Source of the DNA: an uncultured Eubacteriales bacterium
GTDB taxonomy: Bacteria > Bacillota > Clostridia > Oscillospirales > Oscillospiraceae
Direction of reading: 5' to 3'
Length of the DNA stretch: 64,000 bases
NCBI GenBank assembly: GCA_900546615.1
Contig: URDJ01000006.1
Coordinates: forward strand, 1-64,000
Of the stretch, positions 54,157 through 61,941 are shown piece after piece. How positions within the stretch are numbered: position 1 is the stretch's first letter; each line of letters starts with the position of its first letter. The notes under the pieces are model-generated. The model was not told the DNA's origin. It searched no databases and saw only the letters and a program-made list of their open reading frames with translations. The position numbers and the translations under genes were made by a program.

Positions 54157-54180
54157 TTATTTCAGCATCTTCCCACCCAT
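54157..54180 (-). CDS. Possible 7-codon leader peptide of the ABC-F attenuator
   Basis: On the minus strand ATG at 54180 opens a frame encoding MGGKMLK followed by TAA, behind GAGGAA; an inner ATG gives MLK. It lies in the right place to sense ribosome stalling ahead of the leader hairpins. The ribosome binding site spacing is short and the peptide is not a recognised arrest sequence, so the call is tentative. Confidence 0.3.
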   Translation of the reverse strand: MGGKMLK

Positions 54181-54198
54181 TTCCTCAGTATTTGCTTC

Positions 54199-54227
54199 AG
54201 TATACCAGCCTGCGGCGGCTTTTTCAA
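54199..54227 (-). promoter_or_regulatory. Predicted promoter of the ABC-F leader
   Basis: On the minus strand TTGAAA (54227-54222) and TATACT (54204-54199) are 17 bases apart. Transcription would start near 54192, giving a leader of about 200 bases. The -35 box overlaps the end of the cupin gene. Confidence 0.6.
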
Positions 54228-54643
54228 GCCCCGGCGTTCGCGGCGGCGTAGGCCTCGTCGTCCACCGGCTCGAGCCACTCCGCGCGGCAGTCATCTCCGG
54301 GCAGGCCGACGGCTATGTGCGAGAACCAGCTCTCCTTCTCCGCGCCGTGCCAGTGCTTGACGCCCGGGCGGATATACACCACCGTGCCCGGCGTCAGCCG
54401 CTGCGCCGCTTTGCCCCATTCCTGATAGAGCCCCTCGCCGGCCACGCAGAGCAGCAGCTGCCCGCCGCCCGCAGAGGCGTGGTGGATGTGCCAGTTGTTC
54501 CGGCAGCCCGGCTCGAAGGTGACGTTGTGCACGCCTATGCGCTCGTCGCTGTAGAGGTCGCAGAGGTAGCTCTGGCCGATGAAATACTGCGCGAAACCGG
54601 TATTCTCGCCGCCGCGCTCGAACATGTCTTTAAACTCGCTCAT
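54224..54643 (-). CDS. Cupin-domain protein
   Basis: The 139-residue protein has a single cupin barrel: VHNVTFEPGCRNNWHIHHAS (split motif NNWHIHH) gives two metal-ligand His, GGGQLLLCVAGEGLYQ carries Gln where many cupins have Glu, and PGVKHWHGA supplies the last His. Relatives include small metal-dependent cupins encoded beside carboxymuconolactone decarboxylase-like proteins. ATG 54643 is chosen for AGGAGGAGG just upstream and because it overlaps the stop of the CMD gene (ATGA). It is the last gene of a flavodoxin-CMD-cupin operon. Confidence 0.85.
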   Translation of the reverse strand: MSEFKDMFERGGENTGFAQYFIGQSYLCDLYSDERIGVHNVTFEPGCRNNWHIHHASAGGGQLLLCVAGEGLYQEWGKAAQRLTPGTVVYIRPGVKHWHGAEKESWFSHIAVGLPGDDCRAEWLEPVDDEAYAAANAGA

Positions 54644-55407
54644 TTTTCCTCCTCCTTGTCGCACAAAACCTCCTTGCAGGCGTTGAGGGCGTTGAACAGC
54701 CTCGGCATGCCCATGTATGCGCTCGCATGTACCAGCGCACAGACTATTTCCTCGCGGCTGTTGCCGGCCTTGAGCGCGCCGGCGACGTGGCTTTTTACCT
54801 GCACCTCGGCCCCGCCCAGCGCCGCAAGCAGCACGACGATGAGCAGCTCGCGCGTCTTCGTGTCAAGCCCGCCCCGGCTCAGATAGTCGCCGAAGCAGAA
54901 CTCGGTGAGCGCCCTGGGCACAGCCTCGGCAAAGGGGCCGGGCAGCCAGGCGTAACGCTCCCTTATCTCGTCCCCATAGAGCGGCTCCTGCACCGCAAGA
55001 CCGCGCTCATAGCGCTCCGCCGGATCTCCGCCCTGCTTCGGCAGGGGCAGGGCTATGCCCTGAGACGTGAACACCTCGTTCATGGCGCCGATGGCGTTGA
55101 GCGTCATCGGAAAGCCTATGAATGGCGCGCACTCGTAGACCGCCTCGCGTATCTCCACCGGCGTGCAGCCGGCGTTCAGCGCCGCGCCGACGTGCGCCTT
55201 GAGCTGCGGCAGCGTGCCGAGGGTCGAGAGCACCGTCACCGTCACAAGCTCGCGCATGCGGTCGTCGAGGCTGCCTGTCCAGCACAGGTCGCCGAAGATG
55301 TGGCCCTGCAGCAGCTGCATGAACTCGCCGTCCGTGCCCTCGTCGCCCGCAGCGGGGCTGTGAAAGAGCAGCTGCATCTTCTGCTCCGTCCTCTCGCGTC
55401 TCGTCAT
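54640..55407 (-). CDS. Carboxymuconolactone decarboxylase (CMD) family protein, two-domain
   Basis: The 255-residue protein has two tandem CMD/AhpD-like domains: LDDRMRELVTVTVLSTLGTL with ALNAGCTPVEIREAVYECAP in the first and LDTKTRELLIVVLLAALGGA with ALKAGNSREEIVCALVHASAYMG in the second. There is no CxxC pair, so it is not an AhpD-type peroxidase partner. Proteins of this kind often accompany flavodoxin-like and cupin genes in clostridial redox or quinone-handling operons; the substrate is unknown. It begins 1 base after the flavodoxin gene and overlaps the cupin gene. Confidence 0.87.
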   Translation of the reverse strand: MTRRERTEQKMQLLFHSPAAGDEGTDGEFMQLLQGHIFGDLCWTGSLDDRMRELVTVTVLSTLGTLPQLKAHVGAALNAGCTPVEIREAVYECAPFIGFPMTLNAIGAMNEVFTSQGIALPLPKQGGDPAERYERGLAVQEPLYGDEIRERYAWLPGPFAEAVPRALTEFCFGDYLSRGGLDTKTRELLIVVLLAALGGAEVQVKSHVAGALKAGNSREEIVCALVHASAYMGMPRLFNALNACKEVLCDKEEEK

Positions 55408-55408
55408 G

Positions 55409-55882
55409 TCACATCGCCTCCGCCCAGCGCTTCAGCTCCGCCTCAGGGGTGCTGCCGCGGAACATGCGCCCGTCCTTTATGACCGCGCCGGGGCAGCTCG
55501 GGGCGAGGTCTTTTGCCGTGTGCCCCAGGCCGCTTCCGCCCGAGGTTGCAAAGAGCACGATGGTCTTGCCGGAAAAGTCGCGGCTCTCCAAAAAGCTCTG
55601 CACTATCCGCGGAGCGGTGTACCACCAGATGGGGAAGCCGAGGAAGATGCGCTCATAGGGCGCGACGTCAAAGCCGTCGTCAATAAACTCCGGGCGTGAG
55701 GCGGGGGAGTTCATCTCCAGCGAGCTGCGCGAGCGCGGGTCCTGCCAGTTGAGGTCGGCGCGGGTATAGGGCACGGCGGGGCGTATCTCGTAAAGCTCCG
55801 AGCCGATGGCCCCGGCGAGCCGCTCCGCCGCGCGCTTCGTCGTGCCGCCGGCGGAAAAATATATGGTCAAAGTCTTGCTCAT
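55409..55882 (-). CDS. Flavodoxin-like protein
   Basis: The 157-residue protein starts with a short FMN phosphate-binding loop (LTIYFSAGGTTKRAAERLA), followed by ERIFLGFPIWWYTAPRIV and IVLFATSGGSGLGHTAKDL, the typical flavodoxin_4 pattern. It probably carries FMN and transfers electrons in the cytoplasm. It is the first gene of the minus-strand operon and is divergent from a LysR gene 111 bases away, which is likely its regulator. Confidence 0.9.
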   Translation of the reverse strand: MSKTLTIYFSAGGTTKRAAERLAGAIGSELYEIRPAVPYTRADLNWQDPRSRSSLEMNSPASRPEFIDDGFDVAPYERIFLGFPIWWYTAPRIVQSFLESRDFSGKTIVLFATSGGSGLGHTAKDLAPSCPGAVIKDGRMFRGSTPEAELKRWAEAM

Positions 55883-55993
55883 GCTTATATCACCAGTCCT
55901 TTCAATAAGGATTATACCCCATCCGCACTTGACGAGGAATATCCGGGCTGTTAAACTTGTATTAACTGATTGTTTATACTGAGGTGAGCGTAT

Positions 55994-56872
55994 ATGCTGG
56001 ATGCAAGGCTCGAGGCGCTGCTCTGCGCTGTGGACTGCGGAAGCTTCACAAAAGCGGCGGAGCGGCTATATATGTCGCCAACTGCGGTAATGAAGCGGGT
56101 GGATTCGCTCGAGGCTGATCTTAACCTGAAGTTGATAGAGCGCAGTCCGAGAGGCATCAGGCTGACGCGGGGAGGGGAGAGCCTTTGCAAGGACGCGAGG
56201 CTCCTGCGCGACTACGCGAGAAGCTCACTCGAGCGCGCGCGCTCTGCGATGCGCGCTGAGGATACGGAGTTTCGCGTCGGCAGCTCTCTGCTGAACCCGG
56301 CGAAGCCGTTTATGGAGCTGTGGTATTCGGTGAGCGGTCGCTTCCCCGGATGCAAGCTTCAGCTCGTGCCTTTCGAGGACAGCCACGAGACGATCGTGGG
56401 CGAGATCGCGGCGCTCGGCGACAAGTTCGACCTGCTCATCGGCGTCTGTGATTCGAAGCTCTGGCTCGAGCACTGCAATATGCTGCCGCTGGGCCGGTAC
56501 AGAAAGCTCTGCGCCGTCCCCCGCGAACACCGTCTGGCGGGCAGAGCGCAGATAAGCCCCGGAGACCTGCACGGCGAGACGCTCATGATGGTGCCGGAGG
56601 GCGACTCGCAGACGAACGACGCCATCCGCCGCGACCTGCGCCGCGAGCACCCGGAGATAAACATCGAGGACACGCCCAGATTTTACGATATAAGTGTCTT
56701 CAACCGCTGCGCCGCCACGGGGAACGTGCTGCTCACCCTCGAGTGCTGGCGAGACGTGCACCCAGCGCTCGTCAGCCTGCCTGTCGACTGGGACTACTCC
56801 ATACCATACGGCCTCATGTATGCAAAAGAGCCGTCGGAGAAGGTCCGACGGCTCGTGGATGCGCTGTCTTGA
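55994..56872 (+). CDS. LysR-family transcriptional regulator
   Basis: The 292-residue protein has the N-terminal LysR helix-turn-helix (LEALLCAVDCGSFTKAAERL, YMSPTAVMKRVDSLEADL) and a C-terminal ligand-binding domain. LysR proteins usually control a divergent operon in response to a small molecule, here presumably flavodoxin-CMD-cupin. GAGGTG precedes the ATG. The 3' end contains a perfect 10-bp hairpin (56829-56853) that serves as the terminator of the convergent ackA on the other strand. Confidence 0.92.
   Translation: MLDARLEALLCAVDCGSFTKAAERLYMSPTAVMKRVDSLEADLNLKLIERSPRGIRLTRGGESLCKDARLLRDYARSSLERARSAMRAEDTEFRVGSSLLNPAKPFMELWYSVSGRFPGCKLQLVPFEDSHETIVGEIAALGDKFDLLIGVCDSKLWLEHCNMLPLGRYRKLCAVPREHRLAGRAQISPGDLHGETLMMVPEGDSQTNDAIRRDLRREHPEINIEDTPRFYDISVFNRCAATGNVLLTLECWRDVHPALVSLPVDWDYSIPYGLMYAKEPSEKVRRLVDALS
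56822..56853 (-). terminator. ackA terminator embedded in the lysR coding end
   Basis: AGCCGTCGGA (56829-56838) and TCCGACGGCT (56844-56853) form a perfect 10-bp stem with a 5-base loop. On the minus strand CTTTTGC follows, giving a short U-run. Confidence 0.6.
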
Positions 56873-56879
56873 GTTTTGT

Positions 56880-58082
56880 TCAGCCCTCGACTATGTCGCG
56901 GGTGTCGCGGGCGATGACCAGCTCCTCGTTCGTGGGGATGACAAAGAGCTTGACCTTGGAGTCGGCGGTGGAGATGCACACGTCTTCGCCGCGCTTCTTG
57001 TTCTGCTCCGCATCCACCTCGCAGCCGAGGAAGCCGAGGTACTTGCAGATGCCCGCGCGGGTGGTGGCGCTGTTCTCGCCCACGCCGGCGGTGAAGATGA
57101 TGGCGTCCACGCCGTTCATCGCGGCGGCGTAGCTGCCCACGACCTTGGCGACCCAGTAGTCGAACATGTCGAGCGCGAGCCTCGCGCGCTCGTTGCCCTC
57201 GGCGGCCGCGGTCTCGAGATCACGGAAGTCGCTGGAGACGCCGGAGACGCCCAGCACGCCGGACTTCTTGTTGAGCACGCCCAGCATCTCGTCGATGTTC
57301 ATGCCGTACTTGTTCATGATGAACTGCATGACGCCCGGGTCAAGGTCGCCGCAGCGGGTGCCCATCGGCAGGCCAACCAGCGGGGTGAAACCCATGGAGG
57401 TGTCCACACTCTTGCCGCCGTCGATGGCGCAGATGGACGAGCCGTTGCCCATGTGGCAGCTGATTATCTTAAGCTCCTCGATGGGCTTGCCCATCAGCTC
57501 GGCGCAGCGGCCGGAGACATAGCGGTGGCTGGTGCCGTGGAAACCATAGCGGCGGATACCGTCGTTCTTGTAGTAGTCATAGGGCACTGCGTAGGTGAAA
57601 GCCTTGGCCGGCATGGTCTGATGGAAGGCAGTGTCGAACACGCCGACCTGCGGCACATCCTTGCCCATGACCTCGACGCAGGCGTTGATGCCGGTGATGT
57701 TCGCGGGGTTGTGCAGAGGCGCGAAGGGGGTGCAGTCCTCAAGCGCCTTCATGACCTCGTCCGTGATGCGCACGGAGGAAGCGAACTTCTCGCCGCCGTG
57801 GACGACCCTGTGGCCGACAGCGTCTATCTCGCTCATACTGGCCACGACGCCGTACTCGGCGCTCGTAAGCTTGTCGATGACCGCGGCTATGGCCTCGGAA
57901 TGGGTCGGCAGGGAAATATCCTCGTTGAACACGGGCTTGCCGCCGACGAGCGGGGTGTGCTTCAGATGACCGTCGATGCCTATCCTCTCGCAAAGGCCCT
58001 TCGCGAGCACGGCCTCGGTCTCCATATCAATGAGCTGGTACTTGAGGGAGGAGCTTCCGGCGTTGATGACCAATACTTTCAT
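56880..58082 (-). CDS. ackA: Acetate kinase
   Basis: The enzyme makes ATP and acetate from acetyl phosphate in fermentation. The 400-residue protein starts [18 protein letters not shown], has [29 protein letters not shown] and [13 protein letters not shown] near the C-terminus, with normal length. The stop is only 7 bases from the convergent lysR stop. It is divergent from tmcAL, whose product uses acetate directly. No pta is adjacent; the phosphate acyltransferase at 43.8 kb is a possible partner. Confidence 0.97.
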   Translation of the reverse strand: MKVLVINAGSSSLKYQLIDMETEAVLAKGLCERIGIDGHLKHTPLVGGKPVFNEDISLPTHSEAIAAVIDKLTSAEYGVVASMSEIDAVGHRVVHGGEKFASSVRITDEVMKALEDCTPFAPLHNPANITGINACVEVMGKDVPQVGVFDTAFHQTMPAKAFTYAVPYDYYKNDGIRRYGFHGTSHRYVSGRCAELMGKPIEELKIISCHMGNGSSICAIDGGKSVDTSMGFTPLVGLPMGTRCGDLDPGVMQFIMNKYGMNIDEMLGVLNKKSGVLGVSGVSSDFRDLETAAAEGNERARLALDMFDYWVAKVVGSYAAAMNGVDAIIFTAGVGENSATTRAGICKYLGFLGCEVDAEQNKKRGEDVCISTADSKVKLFVIPTNEELVIARDTRDIVEG

Positions 58083-58211
58083 TTCAGCAGTATCCTTTCT
58101 ATTGTAAATGTTATTCGCCCATAGTAAAATGTGAGCAAGTTTCCAACTACTTTATTTTATCCACATTTCCCCCAAAACGCAAGAGGCAATCTACATCTGG
58201 GAGGCGTCGGG

Positions 58212-59411
58212 ATGCGCGCTGCTGGCATAGTCACGGAATTCAATCCATTTCACAACGGGCACAGGCTGCTAATGAAGCGGGCGCGTGAGGCGATTGGCGA
58301 GGGGGCGGCCGTGGTATGCGTCATGTCGGGCGATTTCGTCCAGCGGGGCGAGGCGGCGGTGTGGTCGAAGTTCGCGCGGGCGGAGGCTGCGGCAAGGTGC
58401 GGGGCGGACCTTGTGTTCGAGCTGCCCCTGCCATGGGCGCTGTCTTCTGCGGAGGGCTTCGCGCGGGGCGGGGTCGGCCTGCTTGCCTCGCTCGGCATCG
58501 TGGACTGCCTCTGCTTCGGCAGCGAATGCGGCGAGACTGAGCCGCTCGAGCGCGCGGCCGAGGCCTTGCTCAGCCCTAAGCTCAAGACGGAGCTGAGAGC
58601 GCAGCTCGAGGGGGGAGCGCCCTTCGCTGCCGCCAGACAGCGCGCCCTTGCCGCCATAGCCGGGGAGGACACGGCAAAGCTCATTGAGACGCCTAACAAT
58701 ATCCTCGCCGTCGAGTATATCCGCGCCATCTACGAGCTGGGCCTCGACATGGGCTTTATGACCGTCAGACGCGAGGGCGCTGAGCACGACGGGCCGGGAC
58801 AGGGCGCCTACAGGTCGGCCTCGGAGCTGAGGTCTCGGCTCGCGGCGGGCAAAGACTGCCGGGAGTTCATACCCGGGGCGGCCTCGGCGGTGTTCGACAG
58901 GGAGCGTGAGCGCGGGCGCGGACCGGTGCTCATGGAGACGCTCGAGCCTATGCTTCTCTCAAGGCTCAGGATGCTTCCGGACGAGGAATTTGCAAGACTT
59001 CCCGACGCCTCGGAGGGCCTTGGCAACCGGCTTCGCGCGGCGGTCAGGGACGAACCGACGCTCGACGGCGTGCTATCGGCTGCAAAATCCAAGCGATACG
59101 CGCTCGCAAGGATACGGCGCATGACCATGTGCGCCTGCCTCGGCGTCCGCGAGGGCATGGCCGAGGGCCCGCCGCCCTTTGCGCGGCTGCTTGCCGCTAC
59201 AGAGACAGGCCGCGCGCTGCTCAGGCAGGCACAGGATAAGAGCCGCGTGCCCATTATAACAAAGCCCGCCGCGGCAAGGCAGCTGCCGCGCGAAACTGCG
59301 GAAATCTTTGAGCTGGGCGCGGCGGCCAGAGACCTTTACGTCCTCGGCTACGGGGCCGTCGCGGAACGCAGGGGAGGCAGCGACTGGCGCAGCGGACCGG
59401 CTATGGTGTAG
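58212..59411 (+). CDS. tmcAL: tRNA(Met) cytidine acetate ligase TmcAL
   Basis: TmcAL makes N4-acetylcytidine at the wobble base of elongator tRNA-Met using acetate and ATP. The 399-residue protein has the nucleotidyltransferase start GIVTEFNPFHNGHRLLM, VVCVMSGDFVQRGEAAVWSK (key SGDFVQRGEAA), and TPNNILAVEYIRA. GGGAGG and the family N-terminus identify ATG 58212; the open frame upstream to 58131 lies in the divergent promoter gap. Its acetate substrate fits the divergent neighbour ackA. Confidence 0.93.
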   Translation: MRAAGIVTEFNPFHNGHRLLMKRAREAIGEGAAVVCVMSGDFVQRGEAAVWSKFARAEAAARCGADLVFELPLPWALSSAEGFARGGVGLLASLGIVDCLCFGSECGETEPLERAAEALLSPKLKTELRAQLEGGAPFAAARQRALAAIAGEDTAKLIETPNNILAVEYIRAIYELGLDMGFMTVRREGAEHDGPGQGAYRSASELRSRLAAGKDCREFIPGAASAVFDRERERGRGPVLMETLEPMLLSRLRMLPDEEFARLPDASEGLGNRLRAAVRDEPTLDGVLSAAKSKRYALARIRRMTMCACLGVREGMAEGPPPFARLLAATETGRALLRQAQDKSRVPIITKPAAARQLPRETAEIFELGAAARDLYVLGYGAVAERRGGSDWRSGPAMV

Positions 59412-59518
59412 TTGTATAAAATACACAAAATCAACTGACAAAACGGGCAACTATTCGTCATTAATTATTTTTGCAGCTGAGATATTCAGAAAAAACAGGT
59501 AAAATGTACGAAATTGTA

Positions 59519-59547
59519 TTGCAATCGCGGGCGAGATGGTTTATAAT
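59519..59547 (+). promoter_or_regulatory. Predicted promoter of the liv operon
   Basis: TTGCAA (59519-59524) and TATAAT (59542-59547) with 17-base spacing, in a 214-base gap that is otherwise AT-rich and without a visible gene. Confidence 0.7.
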
Positions 59548-59625
59548 CTTGCCCAGGCTGCGAAGTACATTTGTCCGCTCTGCGTGGACGTCGCAGCCGA
59601 ACATGATTTAGGAGGATGAGACTAA

Positions 59626-60852
59626 ATGAAGAAGATACTTGCACTTCTGCTTGCTCTGTGCATGGTATTCGCGCTGGCAGCCTGCGGCGAGCCGGCCGCC
59701 GACCCGACCGACGCGCCCGACGACGGCGGCGCTGTCACCGATGCCCCGGACGACGGCGGCAGCACCGGCGACAAGGTCATCAAGATCGGCGTGTTCGAGC
59801 CCCAGTCCGGCGACAACGGCGCCGGCGGCAAGCAGGAGATACTGGGCATGCAGTATGCAAACAGCCTGACCCCGACCGTCGAGGTCGGCGGCGAGACCTA
59901 CACGGTCGAGCTGGTGTATGCCGATAACCAGTCCAGCAACGACAAGGCCGTTTCCGCCGCCCAGACCCTCATCGCAGAGGGCTGCAGCGTGGTGCTCGGC
60001 TCCTACGGCTCCGGCGTGTCCATAGCGGCTGCTACCACCTTCGGCGACGCGGGCATCCCGGCCATCGGCGTCACCTGCACCAACCCGCAGGTCACCCAGG
60101 TCAGCGATACATATTACCGCATCTGCTTCATCGACCCCTTCCAGGGCACTGTTCTGGCGAACTACGCTAAGGAGCTTGGCGCGACCAAGGCCTACTGCCT
60201 TGCCAAGCAGGGCGACGACTACTCCGTCGGTCTGGTGAACTACTTTGTCGAGGCCTTCGGCGCTGAGAACTGCGTGCAGGAGGTCTTCCAGGAGGGCACC
60301 TCCGACTACAGCAGCTATGTCACGAACGCCAAGTCCAACGGCTGCGACATCTTCGTGGCTCCTGTCTCCACTGAGGCCGCCGCGCTGATCATCGACCAGG
60401 CGGCGACTCAGGACCTGGGTATGCCGATACTGGCGGGCGATACTTGGGACTCCAACGTCATCGTCAACGCTGCTCAGGGCAAGAACGTCAAGATCTACGT
60501 CACCACCTTCTATCAGGAGGGCGGCAACGCTGAGTTCGACGCGGCTTTCAAGGAGTGGATCAACTCCGACAGCGTGAACCTCGAGAACAACGGCGGCAAC
60601 GACATGGTCGCGGCCGTGTCCGTCATGGGCTATGACGCATACTATGTGGCGCTCGAGGCCATCAAGGCCGCAGGCAGCGCCGATCCCGCCGCAGTCCTTG
60701 AGGCTCTGCCGAGCGTGAGCTACGCCGGCGTCACCGGCAACATCGCCTTCGCCGAGGGCGCGAAGGACGCCACCCGCGACGTGGCCTTCATCAAGTACTG
60801 CAACACCGAGACGGCTGTTTGGGATCTCATCGGCGAGCAGGGCATTGAGTAA
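59626..60852 (+). CDS. livK: Branched-chain amino acid type ABC transporter substrate-binding lipoprotein
   Basis: The 408-residue protein has a lipoprotein signal with lipobox LAAC, then an acidic linker with two copies of TDAPDDGG, and a Leu/Ile/Val-type periplasmic-binding fold (KIGVFEPQSGDNGAGGKQE, VLGSYGSGVSIAAATTFGDA, GCDIFVAPVSTEAAALI). Such proteins bind branched-chain amino acids but also many other amino acids or amides, so specificity is open. Codon usage is strongly biased toward C-ending codons, as in tuf, implying high expression. AGGAGG precedes the ATG. A hairpin follows and the permease genes begin 149 bases later. Confidence 0.92.
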   Translation: MKKILALLLALCMVFALAACGEPAADPTDAPDDGGAVTDAPDDGGSTGDKVIKIGVFEPQSGDNGAGGKQEILGMQYANSLTPTVEVGGETYTVELVYADNQSSNDKAVSAAQTLIAEGCSVVLGSYGSGVSIAAATTFGDAGIPAIGVTCTNPQVTQVSDTYYRICFIDPFQGTVLANYAKELGATKAYCLAKQGDDYSVGLVNYFVEAFGAENCVQEVFQEGTSDYSSYVTNAKSNGCDIFVAPVSTEAAALIIDQAATQDLGMPILAGDTWDSNVIVNAAQGKNVKIYVTTFYQEGGNAEFDAAFKEWINSDSVNLENNGGNDMVAAVSVMGYDAYYVALEAIKAAGSADPAAVLEALPSVSYAGVTGNIAFAEGAKDATRDVAFIKYCNTETAVWDLIGEQGIE

Positions 60853-60886
60853 TTTTAAGCGATAAGCGAAGACTTTTAAGGGCAAG

Positions 60887-60908
60887 GGCGGGGGCGTGAG
60901 CCTCCGCC
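60887..60908 (+). promoter_or_regulatory. Intercistronic hairpin between livK and livH
   Basis: GGCGGGGGC and GCCTCCGCC pair (one G-U) around a GTGA tetraloop, without a T-run. Such stems often protect the upstream mRNA and give more binding protein than permease. The remaining 60909-61001 holds only GC-rich dyads. Confidence 0.45.
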
Positions 60909-61001
60909 TTAGCCCCGATATATTGCCTGCGCTGCGTCGAAAACGCGGCAAACGCGGCGACCGCGCTTTCGAGGCGGCGCGAGCATTGGGGAGGACACTC
61001 A

Positions 61002-61928
61002 ATGGACTTTTTTGATAAACTGCTGCCGTACCTGCTCTCCGGCATCTCCGTCGGAGGACAGTACGCGCTCATAGCCGTCGGCTACACGATGGTCTACGGC
61101 ATATTGAGGCTCATAAACTTTGCGCACGGCGACGTGTTCATGGTCGCGGGCCTCATGATGGTATATGCGGTGACATGGATGCCGCTGTATCTGGCCATAC
61201 CTTTTGTGATATTGTTAACAGTGCTGCTGGGCTTCATCATAGAGCGCGTGGCGTATAAGCCCCTGCGCTCCGCACCGAGGATGTCCGTCATGATAAGCGC
61301 CATAGGCGTGAGCTACCTGCTGCAGAACCTCGCACTCTACATCACCGGCGGCCTGAACAAGAACTACCCGACCATACCCTGGATCTCTGACACGGTGAGC
61401 ATCTTCGGAGCGACGACCAAGGTGGTCACGCTGGTGACGCCGGTGCTGACGCTCGTGCTCGTAGTGCTGCTGCTCCAGCTCATCAACCACACCAAGATAG
61501 GCATGGCAATGCGCGCCGTGGCGAAGGACTTTGAGACGAGCACGCTCATGGGCATCAAGATAAACAATGTCATCTCGATGACCTTTATCATCGGCTCCTT
61601 CCTCGCGGCCATCGGCTCCATGCTCTTCTTCACGAACTACCCCGGCGTCACGCCGACGGTCGGTGCAATGCCGGGCCTGAAGGCCTTTGTTGCGGCGGTG
61701 TTTGGCGGCATCGGCTCCATCCCGGGCGCGGTCATCGGCGCCTTCATCATCGGAATCTGCGAGAACATCATAAAGGGCCTCGATACACTGCTCGTGGCCT
61801 ACGGCGTCATACCGACGGGCCTCGGCCTTTCGACCTTCGCTGACGCCTTCACTTTTGTCCTGCTTATCATAATTCTCGTCTTCAAGCCCACCGGACTCTT
61901 CGGCGAGAAGGCAACGGACAAGGTCTGA
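61002..61928 (+). CDS. livH: Branched-chain amino acid type ABC permease LivH
   Basis: The 308-residue protein has about eight membrane helices and family motifs GQYALIAVGYTMVYGILRLINFAHGD (key YTMVYGILRLINFAHG), AMRAVAKDFETSTLMGI in the cytoplasmic EAA-like loop, and GGIGSIPGAVIGAF. It pairs with LivM to form the channel. GGGGAGGAC precedes the ATG. livM starts 13 bases after its stop. Confidence 0.95.
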   Translation: MDFFDKLLPYLLSGISVGGQYALIAVGYTMVYGILRLINFAHGDVFMVAGLMMVYAVTWMPLYLAIPFVILLTVLLGFIIERVAYKPLRSAPRMSVMISAIGVSYLLQNLALYITGGLNKNYPTIPWISDTVSIFGATTKVVTLVTPVLTLVLVVLLLQLINHTKIGMAMRAVAKDFETSTLMGIKINNVISMTFIIGSFLAAIGSMLFFTNYPGVTPTVGAMPGLKAFVAAVFGGIGSIPGAVIGAFIIGICENIIKGLDTLLVAYGVIPTGLGLSTFADAFTFVLLIIILVFKPTGLFGEKATDKV

Positions 61929-61941
61929 GGGGGGCGGAAGC

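Noticed and set aside
59697..59770. Direct repeat as a mobile or CRISPR-like element
   Set aside because: Only two copies of the TDAPDDGG codons, within the linker of a lipoprotein; a normal low-complexity spacer.
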